Origin: Neckera pumila
Taxonomy: Eukaryota; Streptophyta; Bryopsida; Hypnales; Neckeraceae
DNA: 64,000 bases
Reading direction: 5' to 3'
Assembly: GCA_963969595.1 (NCBI GenBank)
Contig: OZ018418.1
Coordinates: 4,655,001 to 4,719,000, forward strand
The notes under the pieces were generated by a model, which did not search any database, was not told where the DNA came from, and saw only the letters and a program-made list of their open reading frames with translations. Numbering within the stretch: the first letter of the stretch is position 1; every line of letters begins with the position of its first letter. A program made the position numbers and the translations under genes. Positions 12,201 through 22,079 of the stretch are shown in pieces.

Positions 12201-12547
12201 GTGTGTGAGTGCTTGAACTACAAGTGGTGAATCCCTACCCCTCTAAAAGACTAATTGTGGACCCCTTGACGGTAAAATAGGGGTATAGAAAACCAGAGTT
12301 TCGATTGAGAGTTATCAGATTCCGGACAAAGACGGATTTGGATTGGATTCCGGAAAGTAGGGTTATCCGAAAAGAGAGAGAATAAAGTAATTGAGTTATG
12401 TATTACTTGGGGTTTTGTTTTGGATAGATATTTGGATAGCCTTTATTTGCAATAACACCTAGAATTCCCTGGGACGATATTTTGTGTTATCTTAGTACAT
12501 CTTAAGTTTGTGTTATGGATACTTACGCCTGGACTGCGCATACAACA
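9231..12547 (+). mobile_element. LX1: LTR-like element inserted in the hAT transposase gene
   Basis: Begins TGTGGAAATACGG and ends GCGCATACAACA, giving the TG...CA termini of a plant LTR. The hAT reading frame stops at 9230 and resumes at 12553, leaving exactly five extra bases (12548-12552, CATAA against TATAT at 9226-9230). That fits a 5-bp target duplication that has since mutated. The 3' end, CCTGGGACGATATTTTGTG through GGATACTTACGCCTGGACTG, nearly matches the corresponding end of LX2. No primer-binding site, gag-pol or second LTR is present, so it looks like a solo LTR or a stand-alone unit. Length 3317 bp. Confidence 0.8.
9693..11378 (+). pseudogene. LX1-encoded protein, frameshifted
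   Basis: Homologous to the frames in LX2 (33781-35826) and LX3 (48099-50243). Three conserved blocks can be followed across frameshifts. Block A (9756-9950) has LEEDLETIGCTELLWRPW and then WTEDIWAEVYSF. Block B (10020-10160) has CIKDRHSRILEFLIPILYPE and TIFGAMEGRPVN. Block C (10600-10850) has RARLFTNKLTY and LRVLIDYQAWMEKVLVEMQ. The tail is acidic, then basic (TRAQTKNTPVKSP). The 5' leader contains GTACTTAAG and a CT-rich run, shared with LX2. No recognised domain; coiled-coil propensity in block C. It is the most damaged copy of the three. Function unknown. Confidence 0.7.
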
Positions 12548-12552
12548 CATAA

Positions 12553-14735
12553 CCTCACATTTTTTTCCAAGGTTGTGGAGTGCACGCCTTGAATTTGTTG
12601 CTAAAAGATTGGTGAAAACAAGAATGGATAACGAAGCAAGTGGAGAATGCCAAAATCGTAGTGAAGTTCTTCAAACACAAGCATATGCCGCTTGCAATAT
12701 TTCAAAAGTACAAGCCGAAGTATAGCTTATTGATGTTTAGTGAAACAAGGTTTGCCTCCAATATCATCACAATTGCACATTTGTTGAAGGTGAAGGGTCC
12801 ATTGCAACAGACAATGACGGACCCACAATGGAATGAGCACGTGAGGAAGTTAGGACGGACATCAAAATCTTGCATTGACTCTCAACAGGTATTCAAGATA
12901 CTTGTGAGTGAGCATTTTTGGCGCTGTTGTCAGAATTTTAAGGACTTGGTGGGTCTTGTTGTGTATGGCCTACGTAATTTGGATGCAAACATGCCCTACA
13001 TGGGCAAGGTTTTGCACATTATGAAAAATTAAGAAAAACACATCTTTGGTTTGATTGAAGAGCCTTTTTGTTTGAGCCAAGATCTTGCCAATCCACTGTT
13101 GGCGTCGTTTAAAGATCGACGCAAAATGGTAGAGACTGATCTACATTTTGTAGGAGCTCTTCTGAACCCCTACTTTCTTGAAGACAAAGAACAAGTCGAC
13201 GATCAAAAAGCGACAGACGTGTGCAAGCGTGTTCTCATGAAAATTTGGAAATTAGAAGATTACGCCGCAGTTGTGAAGGAGTTTGTCGCCTTGCAACATA
13301 GGGAACCGCCAGTTTACAACATTTTGGAGCCAAGTGAACAACAATTGTCGGCACATGCTTGGTGGGATTTTGAAGGTGCGTGTGGAAAGCTCATTGCTCT
13401 AATTGCCAAGAGGATATTGGCACAACCCGTCTCCTCTTCTTTATGTGAACAAAATTGAAGTAGCTATTCCGTTGTTCACAACAAATCTAGGAACAAGCTG
13501 AAGCCACAAAGAGCAGATGATTTGGTATATGTGTACACCAATTCAAAAGTCTTAGCCCAATCCAGGGAAAGGGATGAGAAGAAATGGTACCATGAGAACG
13601 TGCTTTTTGAAGATAGGGAGATGCCTATCTCCAAAAATGAGGATTTGGAAGATGGCGAGTCCACATCCAAGGACAGGGGTGCTATGGACAACAATATGCA
13701 CAATTTGGATGGTGAAGATGGTGAGGCCACATTTTATGACGGAGATACTGTAAACTATGATCAGCCCAATTTGAACGATGAGCCGTTTCAAAGCCCTAAT
13801 CAAAACAATGAAGATTTGGGAGCCAATGATCAAGACGTCTATGATTATACATCAGATGAAGACAATTGTGGATGTGATGAAGAGAACTCTCTGATAGCCA
13901 AATATATGGATGGGACTAGGTTGTTGACTAGCAAAAAGATTTTAGCAGATAGGGAGGAAACCAATGTACAAGATGCGGCAATAAATGGGGCAATGCTTGT
14001 CAATGGTGGGACTCCTGAAATGGATGAAGAGATTTCAATTCCCGATTCTCCATCCACGGTAGTGGCACAAGCGGAACAGATGGACAAAGACAATGACAAG
14101 GGCGGATTGGGGGTAAAGGTCCCAATGAATGTAGTGACCATAAGGGTTTAATGGAAAGCAGTATCGGCGAGCAAGAAGAGTAGTGAATCAAGGATGGAGA
14201 ATGTCAGACCACGTAAAGTAGAAGAGAATGAAGATATATGTTTCATGAAGTTTGAAAGTCCAATCCTAATCCGAAATGGAAATTAGGAGGAGCCACTTGT
14301 GCAAGATCCTCAATTACCACCACATATCGGTCTTGCACCGTATCTACGTATAGTACTTACAATTGATAGTACAATTTTGGATGGTTTCAGAGGCTCACTG
14401 GTTGGAAAATGGCAATTCAACATTCCTAAAGAAGTGACCCTTCCATCAATCGAAGTCTATCCATTTCATCACGTAGTGATGATGACAAGGACAAGACGAT
14501 GGCTATAATGTTTGCAAAACAATCTAGCCATCCATCACAAGGTCTTCTTAAATTAGTGAACCATACATTGCAATCCTTGAATGCAACAAAGGTAATTATT
14601 CAAGGAGGCCAAAAAGTAAAACAATTAGTGGTGAAAGAGTCCAAAACAAATAAAAAGAAAAGAGTAATAGAACCTTTTGCAATCTCTCCATTGAAGAAAG
14701 CGCATGCGAGTAGAACCCCTCTAGATGCACTTTAG
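12553..14735 (+). pseudogene. hAT transposase, C-terminal part (rest of DUF659, dimerisation region, acidic tail)
   Basis: Continues the hAT frame after LX1 with HIFFQGCGVHALNLLLKD, the usual histidine/leucine motif following the TDN region. Small frameshifts occur near 12600. From 12640 the frame shows FSETRFASN, and further on AHAWWDFEGACGKLIALIAK and RADDLVYVYTN, the standard hAT C-terminal dimerisation region. A TGA near 13456 sits where hAT proteins usually have tryptophan, and a TAA lies near 13030. The protein then has an unusually long acidic extension (13560-14150, many Asp/Glu/Asn) and ends in a lysine-rich stretch (14630-14735) after another frameshift. Together with 8289-9230 it forms one decayed transposase gene. 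Confidence 0.8.
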
Positions 14736-14739
14736 CCTA

Positions 14740-15335
14740 GTCTGATAAAAAAAATAAAACCGGTCCATGCCCTTAGGGAAAGCATTGGAAAGTCCATATT
14801 AAAAGTAAAAATGGAGAAAAAGAAGGGCAAACCAATGAGATCCCGTAAATCTAGGGAAGCACATGGTTTCGAAGTAAGAGTTCTACAATCTTCATCAAAC
14901 GATATGGAAGATGGCATTATGTGGCAATTGATTGTTTATCGCCGCTTTGCTGTAGTACACTGATTTGCCTATTGATGTTCAGAATACCATGAAGGTTTTT
15001 TGGGTTTCCAGTACAAAGGATGAATTCAATAAAATTTGATTGTGTGCATTTTATTTTGGATGGAGCACGACATTCTAAAATGTAACTGTATAATGCAACA
15101 ATTTTGTCTTTGAAGTTGTCCAAGTTTTGTGAATTTTGAAAATGAAAAAATTGCTTATATTGTGTGTGCCGTTTCCACACTTTTTTAATGACAAGTGCAA
15201 TTGAAGAGGTTTTAAAACCAAATCTTCCTAAACTTAAAACTAATTCACAAAAATTAACTTGCACTCACTACCCCAAAACCGTCCATTGTAACCACTTGTC
15301 TACCAACTGCCCATCCAATTGACGCCCCCCTCTAA
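14740..15335. other. hAT 3' flank, no gene seen
   Basis: AT-rich sequence following the transposase, probably the 3' part of the hAT element. I could not identify its terminal inverted repeat or 8-bp duplication. No convincing coding frame on either strand. Confidence 0.4.
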
Positions 15336-15339
15336 AGCG

Positions 15340-15660
15340 ACGGGCCCTAAATTGTCGACCCGTCTGACCGATGGCACGTCCGATTGTCCATTCGACAGAC
15401 CGACCAATGACGCGTCTAATTGTCCATCTGACAGACCGACAAACGATGCGTTCGGCTATTTGTCCAACAGACTGGCTGACGGCACGGCCGACTGATGCCC
15501 TTCAGCCGATCAATAGCCCTTCGGATTGTCCGTCCAACAAACCGACCAATGGCACGTCCAACCGATGGCTGTCCGCCAACTGAGCAACCGACAGCACATT
15601 TGACCGACTGTCCAATCAACCGACGCCCAGCGGCCACCAGCCACAGGGCGTCGTTTGGTA
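15340..15660. repeat. GTCCGAC-rich degenerate tract 4
   Basis: Degenerate repeats built on ACCGACnnnnGGCACGTCCGA and TTGTCCATnCGACAGACCGAC, with a period of about 50-60 bp. It ends about 100 bp before the first recognisable coding sequence of PH-1. Open frames here (Pro/Thr/Asp/Arg rich) are repeat artefacts. Confidence 0.7.
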
Positions 15661-15756
15661 TGTCCGGTGCGTCTGCTGCGTCCGGATGTTTGTGTGTTTG
15701 GACGACTGGATTTTGGACGTTATTTTGCCCCAGACGCTAAAATGTGACAACCCTGC

Positions 15757-17679
15757 AAAGACAAGAAGCTCTTGAAAGAGCGCCCTATGGACTAGAATGC
15801 CATCAAGTCCGGAAATTTCTTTATCATAAACGGTCAACATAGTGTAACTGCTGCCAAAATCCTTCAAGGAGGAGGCATTATGCAGGAGAGGAGGGTGGAG
15901 CTACAAACGTGGAATGCAAGAATTGTCTGAAGCAGAGATCTAGCCAAGTTGACTGAGATATCAAGGTGGCACAATGCAGCGAATCACATCACTCACAGCC
16001 AACCAACATAGAAGAACCAGATTTTGGCTTGTAGAGGTATATGGAGTTCATACGAGAAGCCGACGACAACTGCAAGCGATGGGACTATACACAGAAACAA
16101 TGCCGAAGTGGACCTTGACATCTACAAGGTAAGCTAGTGATTCAAATATTATGTTTAGCTTGAGGATAATTTTCTTAATAATCAGCTACTTGTCAAGTTT
16201 GTTGTAACTGCTCTATCATGGATATTTCATGCAATTAAATCACAAATAAAAACTCTTGTCCTTATCTTTAACACAAAGATAAGTAATATATCCACCTAGT
16301 CTATGTGAATAAGCACTATCTGACACTAACATCTGCAATTCCTTTTAGATGCAGAAATTTGTAAATGTCGTCATGATCCGCTTCAAGAGCATAAATCTGG
16401 ACAAAGACAGCAGTCAAGTGAAATCCTCCACCAACGTCAAGATTGAAATACAAATGGTCACCTTGGCTGAAGGTATCTATCAAATGTGGGACGAGTTCAT
16501 CACTTGGCACATGGCGGGTTTGCTCCTCAATCCAAGCACAATGAAGCAACACAAGGTATGCAAAACATTTAGGCCAAGGAATTACACGTTGAAGTAGGAG
16601 TTCTTCAGGCACATGGGGCATTTCGTGGACAAGGACATGAAATAATACGTCCTTTATTTACTTGGCCTCACACATGGGCGCACTTTGCCCTATCAAAAAC
16701 TCACCATCCACAAAGTCACTTAGTGGTGGATTATTCTAGTGGCTCAGACTGGGTGGAGCTCAAGAAGCGTAAGAAGGTCATTCTAGATGAACTCATGGAA
16801 GTCAACCCAATGTTGAAATGCAAGGACAAAGAAGAAGACATCATCAATTGGGTCTAGAGGGCTTGGAAGCGCAAACACCTCTTCACATTTGCTTTATGGG
16901 ATTTCTATCTTAACGCACCGCCAAACGGCTTCTTTATGAAGCAGCTCACCAACAAGAGGAAGAAGAAGAGAGCTACAGACTATAAAGAGAAGTCGTACCC
17001 GACGGTGTATCCTATGTTTCAATGGTTTGTAAAGCTGAAGAAACATGTGGTAAAACCAGATGGAGAGGTTTACATCTAAGGACACAAATTCTACCCCCAC
17101 GGATTCTACACGAGCCACAATTGGAAGTACCACAATTGAGAGTTGCCCATTGTTGTTATAGACTTTTGGTAGGTTTCTAGGCCAACTCCTCGATCTAGTG
17201 ATCCTCCACCAATTCCAACACTTTTGAACTTCCTACATAATCCCTTGAGGCCAACTATGAGCAAGCCAAATGTATGGATGTGGATTATTGGAAATGAATA
17301 CGACGAAGAGGCGGCCATGTCATTTGCAAAGGAGAACATGAAGCTCTTTGTCATCAAACGGTCGACGTACGTTCCATGGAAAGCCGAGCATCTCGACAGC
17401 TTGAGTTACCAACATGTTGTCGCTCCTTTCACCCTCCTCTTTCTCTTCAAGAAGGGGGAGGACAGCTCCCCCATGGGTGTCGATTCCATGCAAAAGCATT
17501 ACAGAACGTCAGACAATTCCTACTACCGTGATTTTGTGAAGCACCTGGAGGCCAAATTGAGGGTGCACAAGAGCAAGCTAAGGATGGAGTTCTATATAGA
17601 TATATTCTAGAGTTTTGCTGTCCAAGGAGAGAACGTCTTGGGCATCTACACTGGGTCCAAATTCATGATAGCAGCAAAG
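15757..17679 (+). pseudogene. PH-1, N-terminal half: ParB-like GGQH box and central region
   Basis: Near 15820 the frame reads FFIINGQHSVTAAKILQ. This is clearly related to HYYIIGGQHTVEAHKELI in PH-2 and similar in layout to the ParB/sulfiredoxin-fold box (Gly-x-His/Arg-Arg preceded by beta-strand residues). A tract LTEISRWHNAANH follows, matching VHVSRAHNQNL in PH-2. An intron with clean signals (donor AAG/GTAAGC at 16129, acceptor TTTTAG at 16348) separates this from 16349 onward. The later exon (17224-17679) aligns with PH-2 40350-40800, for example VLGIYTGSKFMIAAKV against MVIVNVNGGPEITSLAMV. At least six in-frame stops occur. Start unknown; the coding region may extend upstream. Nuclear role inferred only. 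Confidence 0.55.
16261..16283. repeat. Palindrome in PH-1 intron (CTTATCTTT...AAAGATAAG)
   Basis: Perfect 9-bp arms, CTTATCTTT and AAAGATAAG, separated by five bases. It lies inside the intron 16129-16348 and matches the three palindromes in the next PH-1 intron. Confidence 0.8.
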
Positions 17680-17704
17680 GTAGAGCTCCCTGACCTTACC
17701 CTTT

Positions 17705-17920
17705 TTATCCTTGAATCAAAGATAAACAAGACTGAGTTTTCATTAGTGAACATGCAATAATCTACTCCTCGTGGGATCAATGGTGATCTCCTTGTTTATC
17801 CTTGATTTGAAGATAATGTGCTTAAAGTGACTTTGTTGTAATAGAACACCTTCATTGCGATGCTTCTTCATTAATTGACGTTTGAGTATTCCTAGTTTGT
17901 TATCTTCGAATTAAAGATAA
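17705..17920. repeat. Three palindromes in the second PH-1 intron
   Basis: Three approximately 21-bp palindromes of the same family, with arms TTATCyTTGA and its complement: 17705-17725, 17796-17816 and 17900-17920. All are inside the intron bounded by AAG/GTAGAG (17680) and CTGGCAG (17984). A degenerate fifth copy (CTTATCTTTGAAACAAAGA) is at about 23469, upstream of another exon. Exons carry none that I noticed. Confidence 0.75.
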
Positions 17921-17984
17921 TGTTTGAGACAGCTTGTGTATGAGCCGCTAAATGAGTTACTAACACTCATGGTATTTCTGGCAG

Positions 17985-19440
17985 TTGTATGCCCTCTTCT
18001 GCTACGCTGTACAAGGGAGACAAGAGACAGATGACTAGCACACAGTGGTAGCAAATTATGGTGAGAGAATAGACATCAATGATTTGCTTCACAACAACTA
18101 GCCTTACCTTGCCAACTACTTGTGCCCGTAACTTCTTGGAACCCTGGACTTGAACTCCAAGTCCACGCCTTCAAATGAAGGCACTCAAGATGAAGGAGTC
18201 AATGAAGGTGAGGAAGAGGCCGACAAAGAAGATGTAGGTGACGAAGACAATACCGACCTTGGGATTGACGAGATCGGAACAAACAATGATATCTTTGGAA
18301 GTGAGGATTTGGATGTCTTGACGGAGGGCTTCCAAGTACAAAACCGGACAGATAAGGAGGCTAGGAGGAAGGACAAAGGCAAGGATCCCGTCCGGAAATT
18401 TGTCGATTTGGAGGGGAACAATGTAGATTCCTACTTCAACCTTGAAGAATTTGACTACGGCAGGCCTGAAGAGAATGTGGCAGGGCCTCTAACGCCGACA
18501 AGTCTGTGGGTGCTGCAGGGGCAAATCCACCATCTGGGACAATTGTTGACTCTGAAGAACCAGATGCAGGTGACCCATTACCGCTCGTGCTTGTGAAGAC
18601 GGAGAACAAGGAGTTTTGGACTCAACAAAACAAGGAGTTGGCTGAGAAGAGGGAAGTTCAAATGCTTGAAAAAGAAAGGGCGAGACAGGTGGAAGAAAAG
18701 AATAAAAGGCACGTGGAAGAAATTGAACAGCTAAAGCAACAGCTTGCGGCTTCATTGCAAGGCCATTCATTATCACAGTAGGGAGGCAGCAGTGTACAGG
18801 GGGTTGGCAACTCCTCTTAAGCCTCCATTTTGCAAGCCACAAAGACAAGGTCCGAGAGTGATCTTTGACAAGAAGATAATTCGGTCCCTGTTCCTCCTCC
18901 TGTTCAGGATGTGGCTCTACCAAAGCCCTTCCAAACACGAGATCTAGTATCCTCCTATCCCACAAAGGCAACTGTATCCTCCCCTTTCATTGAGGCAACT
19001 GAGCCGGGTCTTGCAGATGAGATGCCATGTCCTACTATGGCCCCGCAAGGATCCCCCATGATTGAGGATGATCCTCGAGGCAAGGATAACTCACAAAAGT
19101 TTGCTGGCGTGGAATTTCAACCACAGTTGATCTCGTTGATGTTGGAGGGGGAAGTCAATGTCGATCCCGTTCTTTCTTCAAAGTTGCCGCCAATTCCACA
19201 AGGAGCATGGGAAATGGTGAACCCGCCCAATGACGACAACGAGACTTTGACTATGAGGAGTATATTAACGATGCTAAGGCAATGGAGATGGATCAAGTAC
19301 AGTCTCCTCAATCTTCAGACCCTTACGATTATTCTCAAGTCAAAGAATTGCCCCTGCGATGGATGTTTGATGTGGATACCATCTTCTTGTCATTTACAAG
19401 TTGGAGGAATTTAATTGTGTCCATTCATTCTGCCTTTTAG
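17985..19440 (+). pseudogene. PH-1, middle region: acidic, coiled coil, linker
   Basis: After the acceptor at 17984 the frame reads LYALFCYAVQG, and 18150-18300 is strongly acidic (GVNEGEEEADKEDVGDEDN). A shift near 18500 leads to a charged coiled coil at 18600-18770 (NKELAEKREVQMLEKERARQ, EEIEQLKQQLAAS). A proline/serine linker follows (18890-19230). After a second shift the end reads DYEEYINDAKAMEMDQVQS. PH-2 has the same order: short conserved exon, acidic/charged region, Pro/Ser linker with basic cluster, then HAD domain. No enzyme motifs here; it probably acts as a spacer or interaction region. Confidence 0.5.
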
Positions 19441-19596
19441 GGTGGAGTGAACAGTCTCTGATTGTGTGATGTCGACAAATTGCCCACATGTGACTGCCTG
19501 TTTTAATATAGTGTAGAGAGTTAAGATCAGAGGGTAGTTGGCACTTGTGCATAATCGTCTAGTGATCAGCAAACGTTCTTCCGGTTGTATCATATA

Positions 19597-20807
19597 CTCC
19601 CTCCATCCCAAAATGATCTTCTTGTTTGACTAAATGTTTCGGATTAAGATCAAACATCAATATTTTTTAATTTCGTTTTGAGATACAATTGAACTACAAT
19701 GCTCTCCTATCTTCCTCCAAATTTGAGTTTAGAATTCATTTTCAAATTATAATTATGGAACTTTGAAATGTGGGTTTTTTGGGCTTTTGGGAGGATCACC
19801 GCTAGCTAATCAAAAATACGATTCCCGCATTTCTACTCTCTCTTCCCACGCTAACACTGTTCATGTCTATGCCAATTTGGACTGGATGGAAGAAGGGTAC
19901 TTGCTAGAGATCAGATGCGTCATGTGCCTTAAATTTGTTGCACACCTTAAGATTCATCCCTGAAATTTTTGCAATTGCCGCAGATTCAAATAATTCATCT
20001 GTTCTTTGAGAAATGAGATTCCAGCGCGCTAACTGAATGGAAGTGAGCCAAGTACTTGCTTTTTCTGGAATCTGTAGGACAACACACGACATTTAAACTA
20101 CCAAATCAATCACCTATAAATCACTTATGCAGCACGCTGTACTTCTAAAGATTTCACCCATCAATCAACATCCTCACATGTTTTTACTGCACTACAACAA
20201 ACTAAACATGAAGAATATTTGAGCACATATTGCTTCTAAACTGCTCTAGGCCCAACTTGCTAATTTCAAACACCCGTAAGTGCCTCGATGGACAGCCCTC
20301 AAACTTAAGGATCTAAGTGGAATACAGATTTAGCAACTCAAAAGTGGAGAGTTAGTTGCGTTACAAGCTGAAACTCGTCTGAGGGAGCTTTTTAGAGCAA
20401 TTAGATTGACCCTAAATTGGAGCCAAATTAAACTTGTGTCACTGTAATTTGCTCCTTTGCATGCTTGTTGATGCTTTGAGCAAGTTACAGAGTGAGTTAC
20501 AAGTGTTATAGAGTGATTGAGTTGCTGACAAGCTTACGATGGTGAACCCTTGATCTTCCCCCACCCAAACAAAACCACCATTCCAATCAAATTCCTCTCA
20601 ATCTCCAGCAAAAATCATGTCATGTTTGATTTGCACACTAAGGAGTATCGAACACTATCTGACCCGCTAGACGTACACAGTGGAAATAATAGCTCACTAC
20701 TAGCACCAACGGAACGGTGGTCACTACAAGGTCCACGTCATACCAAGAAGATCATCTTAGGACAAGAATTTCAAGCCAACAGGAAGATCATTTTGGGACA
20801 AAGGGAG
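19597..20807. mobile_element. Stowaway-like (Tc1/mariner) non-autonomous element
   Basis: Left end CTCCCTCCATCCCAAAATGA with TA before it (19595-19596). Right end GATCATTTTGGGACAAAGGGAG with TA after it (20808-20809). The ends are inverted repeats of the well-known plant CTCCCTCC type, and TA is the mariner target duplication. Near the right end the terminal motif AAGATCATyTTrGGACAA occurs twice. At 1211 bp it is larger than typical Stowaway MITEs, and no transposase frame is visible. It sits between the middle region and the HAD domain of PH-1, presumably in an intron. Confidence 0.75.
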
Positions 20808-21028
20808 TAATATTTTGAAAAAAATATCAGCGGCACATATTCAATGGACTCGTGTCTAATGAATTGATTTTGTCAATGTTTGTGACCAGTCCAAAATTAT
20901 TAGAAGTTTGCACCATCCGAAAGCATTCAACAATCACTTAATGGAGGGGTTCTGCAATTGCTTAGTGTTTGCATCAGGTAGTACAAGGGGGCAATAGAGA
21001 GGTTGTGCCAGAGAGAGTGTCCTTGGTA

Positions 21029-21850
21029 GTCGTCGCACCGCGATAGAAGTGGTTGAACATTGTGTTCGACTTGAACGGGGTGCTATGCGAGTGCATAAAT
21101 AAGTTGCAATATACGAGCAAAAAGAAATACGAGGTCCACGATAATGAATTTAACAATAAGCACCCCACCATGGTTGGTAACAAAGCCGTCTTTGTTTGTC
21201 CGGACTTGAGGGAATTCCTAGACGAGGTCACCAATGTCACTAATTGCATCGTGGTTTGGAGCTCAATGATGAAGAAGAACGTGGAGCCTGCGGCAAGATT
21301 TCTTATTTAAAACTGTACTAAGTTTCCCTTCAACATCCTAGGACAAGACAAGTATAGGATGGTTGAGACCTCAAAAAAGAAATTCCTTAATCACAAGATC
21401 GATCCATTTAAGCTGTTATTATTCAAAGTGCTTGGGGATCACTTGTTCATAGACCCTGATGATCCTACATCTTTTAACATGGAAAACACTATTCTCATAG
21501 ACAACTCCCCCTTAAAGAGTGTCTTCAATAAGAACAGGAACGCCATTTTTCTAGAGAGTTGGAATCATTACATGCGTAATGACAAGGTCTTCTTAAGAAT
21601 GCTCATGCCATGGCTGACGCAACTCCACAAGAATTCTCCATTAGGTTGCTTGCGAGAGTATGTAGACTCAAGCCAAGTTGGAGAGAGCCCCGTGACGAAA
21701 AACTCATACATAATTGACCTCCTTTTTAAAGGGTTGAGGGCATTTGCTGCATATTTAGGGTTGTGTTTTGTCCTCCCTAGGATGAATTTAGTGATTGAAG
21801 CCAAGGCCAAGAGTAATATCATGGAAAATACTTTTCTCGTGCCAACGTAG
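21029..21850 (+). pseudogene. PH-1, C-terminal FCP1-like HAD phosphatase domain
   Basis: Motif I is IVFDLNGVLCE: the nucleophile aspartate is kept, and the second aspartate of DxD is asparagine, as in the plant DLNG-type FCP1 homology proteins. Motif II is CIVVWSSMMKKNVEPAA. The motif III region is FKLLLFKVLGDHLF, and motif IV is NTILIDNSPLKSVF. The order and spacing (about 200 residues) fit an NIF/FCP1 homology domain, which removes phosphate from serine or threonine in family members. Stops occur at the codon before KWLNIV and at 21308 (TAA); there is no frameshift between them. The segment after motif IV (MLMPWLTQLHKNSPLG) aligns with the PH-2 C-terminus. As it stands the copy is inactive. 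Confidence 0.75.
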
Positions 21851-22079
21851 ACTCTAGGATGCGTTCTACATTTTCTGAATTCGGATTTTTTTAATATTTT
21901 GTTCTTATGTATCATTAAAATTTTAAAATTTGATTTCAACACATAGCCTCTCTGTCCGTGGCATACTATTTTGTCTTCTGCACTGCTATGATGTTTTGTA
22001 CTGCAATGTTTTCAATTATCCCTGGGCCAAAGATAAATATGTGGGGCTGCTATATAATCTGGGGTGGCTTCAATTTGGA

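Noticed and set aside
15371..15867. Pro/Thr/Arg/Asp-rich frames
   Set aside because: Artefact of GTCCGAC tract 4; only the part after about 15757 shows real similarity to PH-2.
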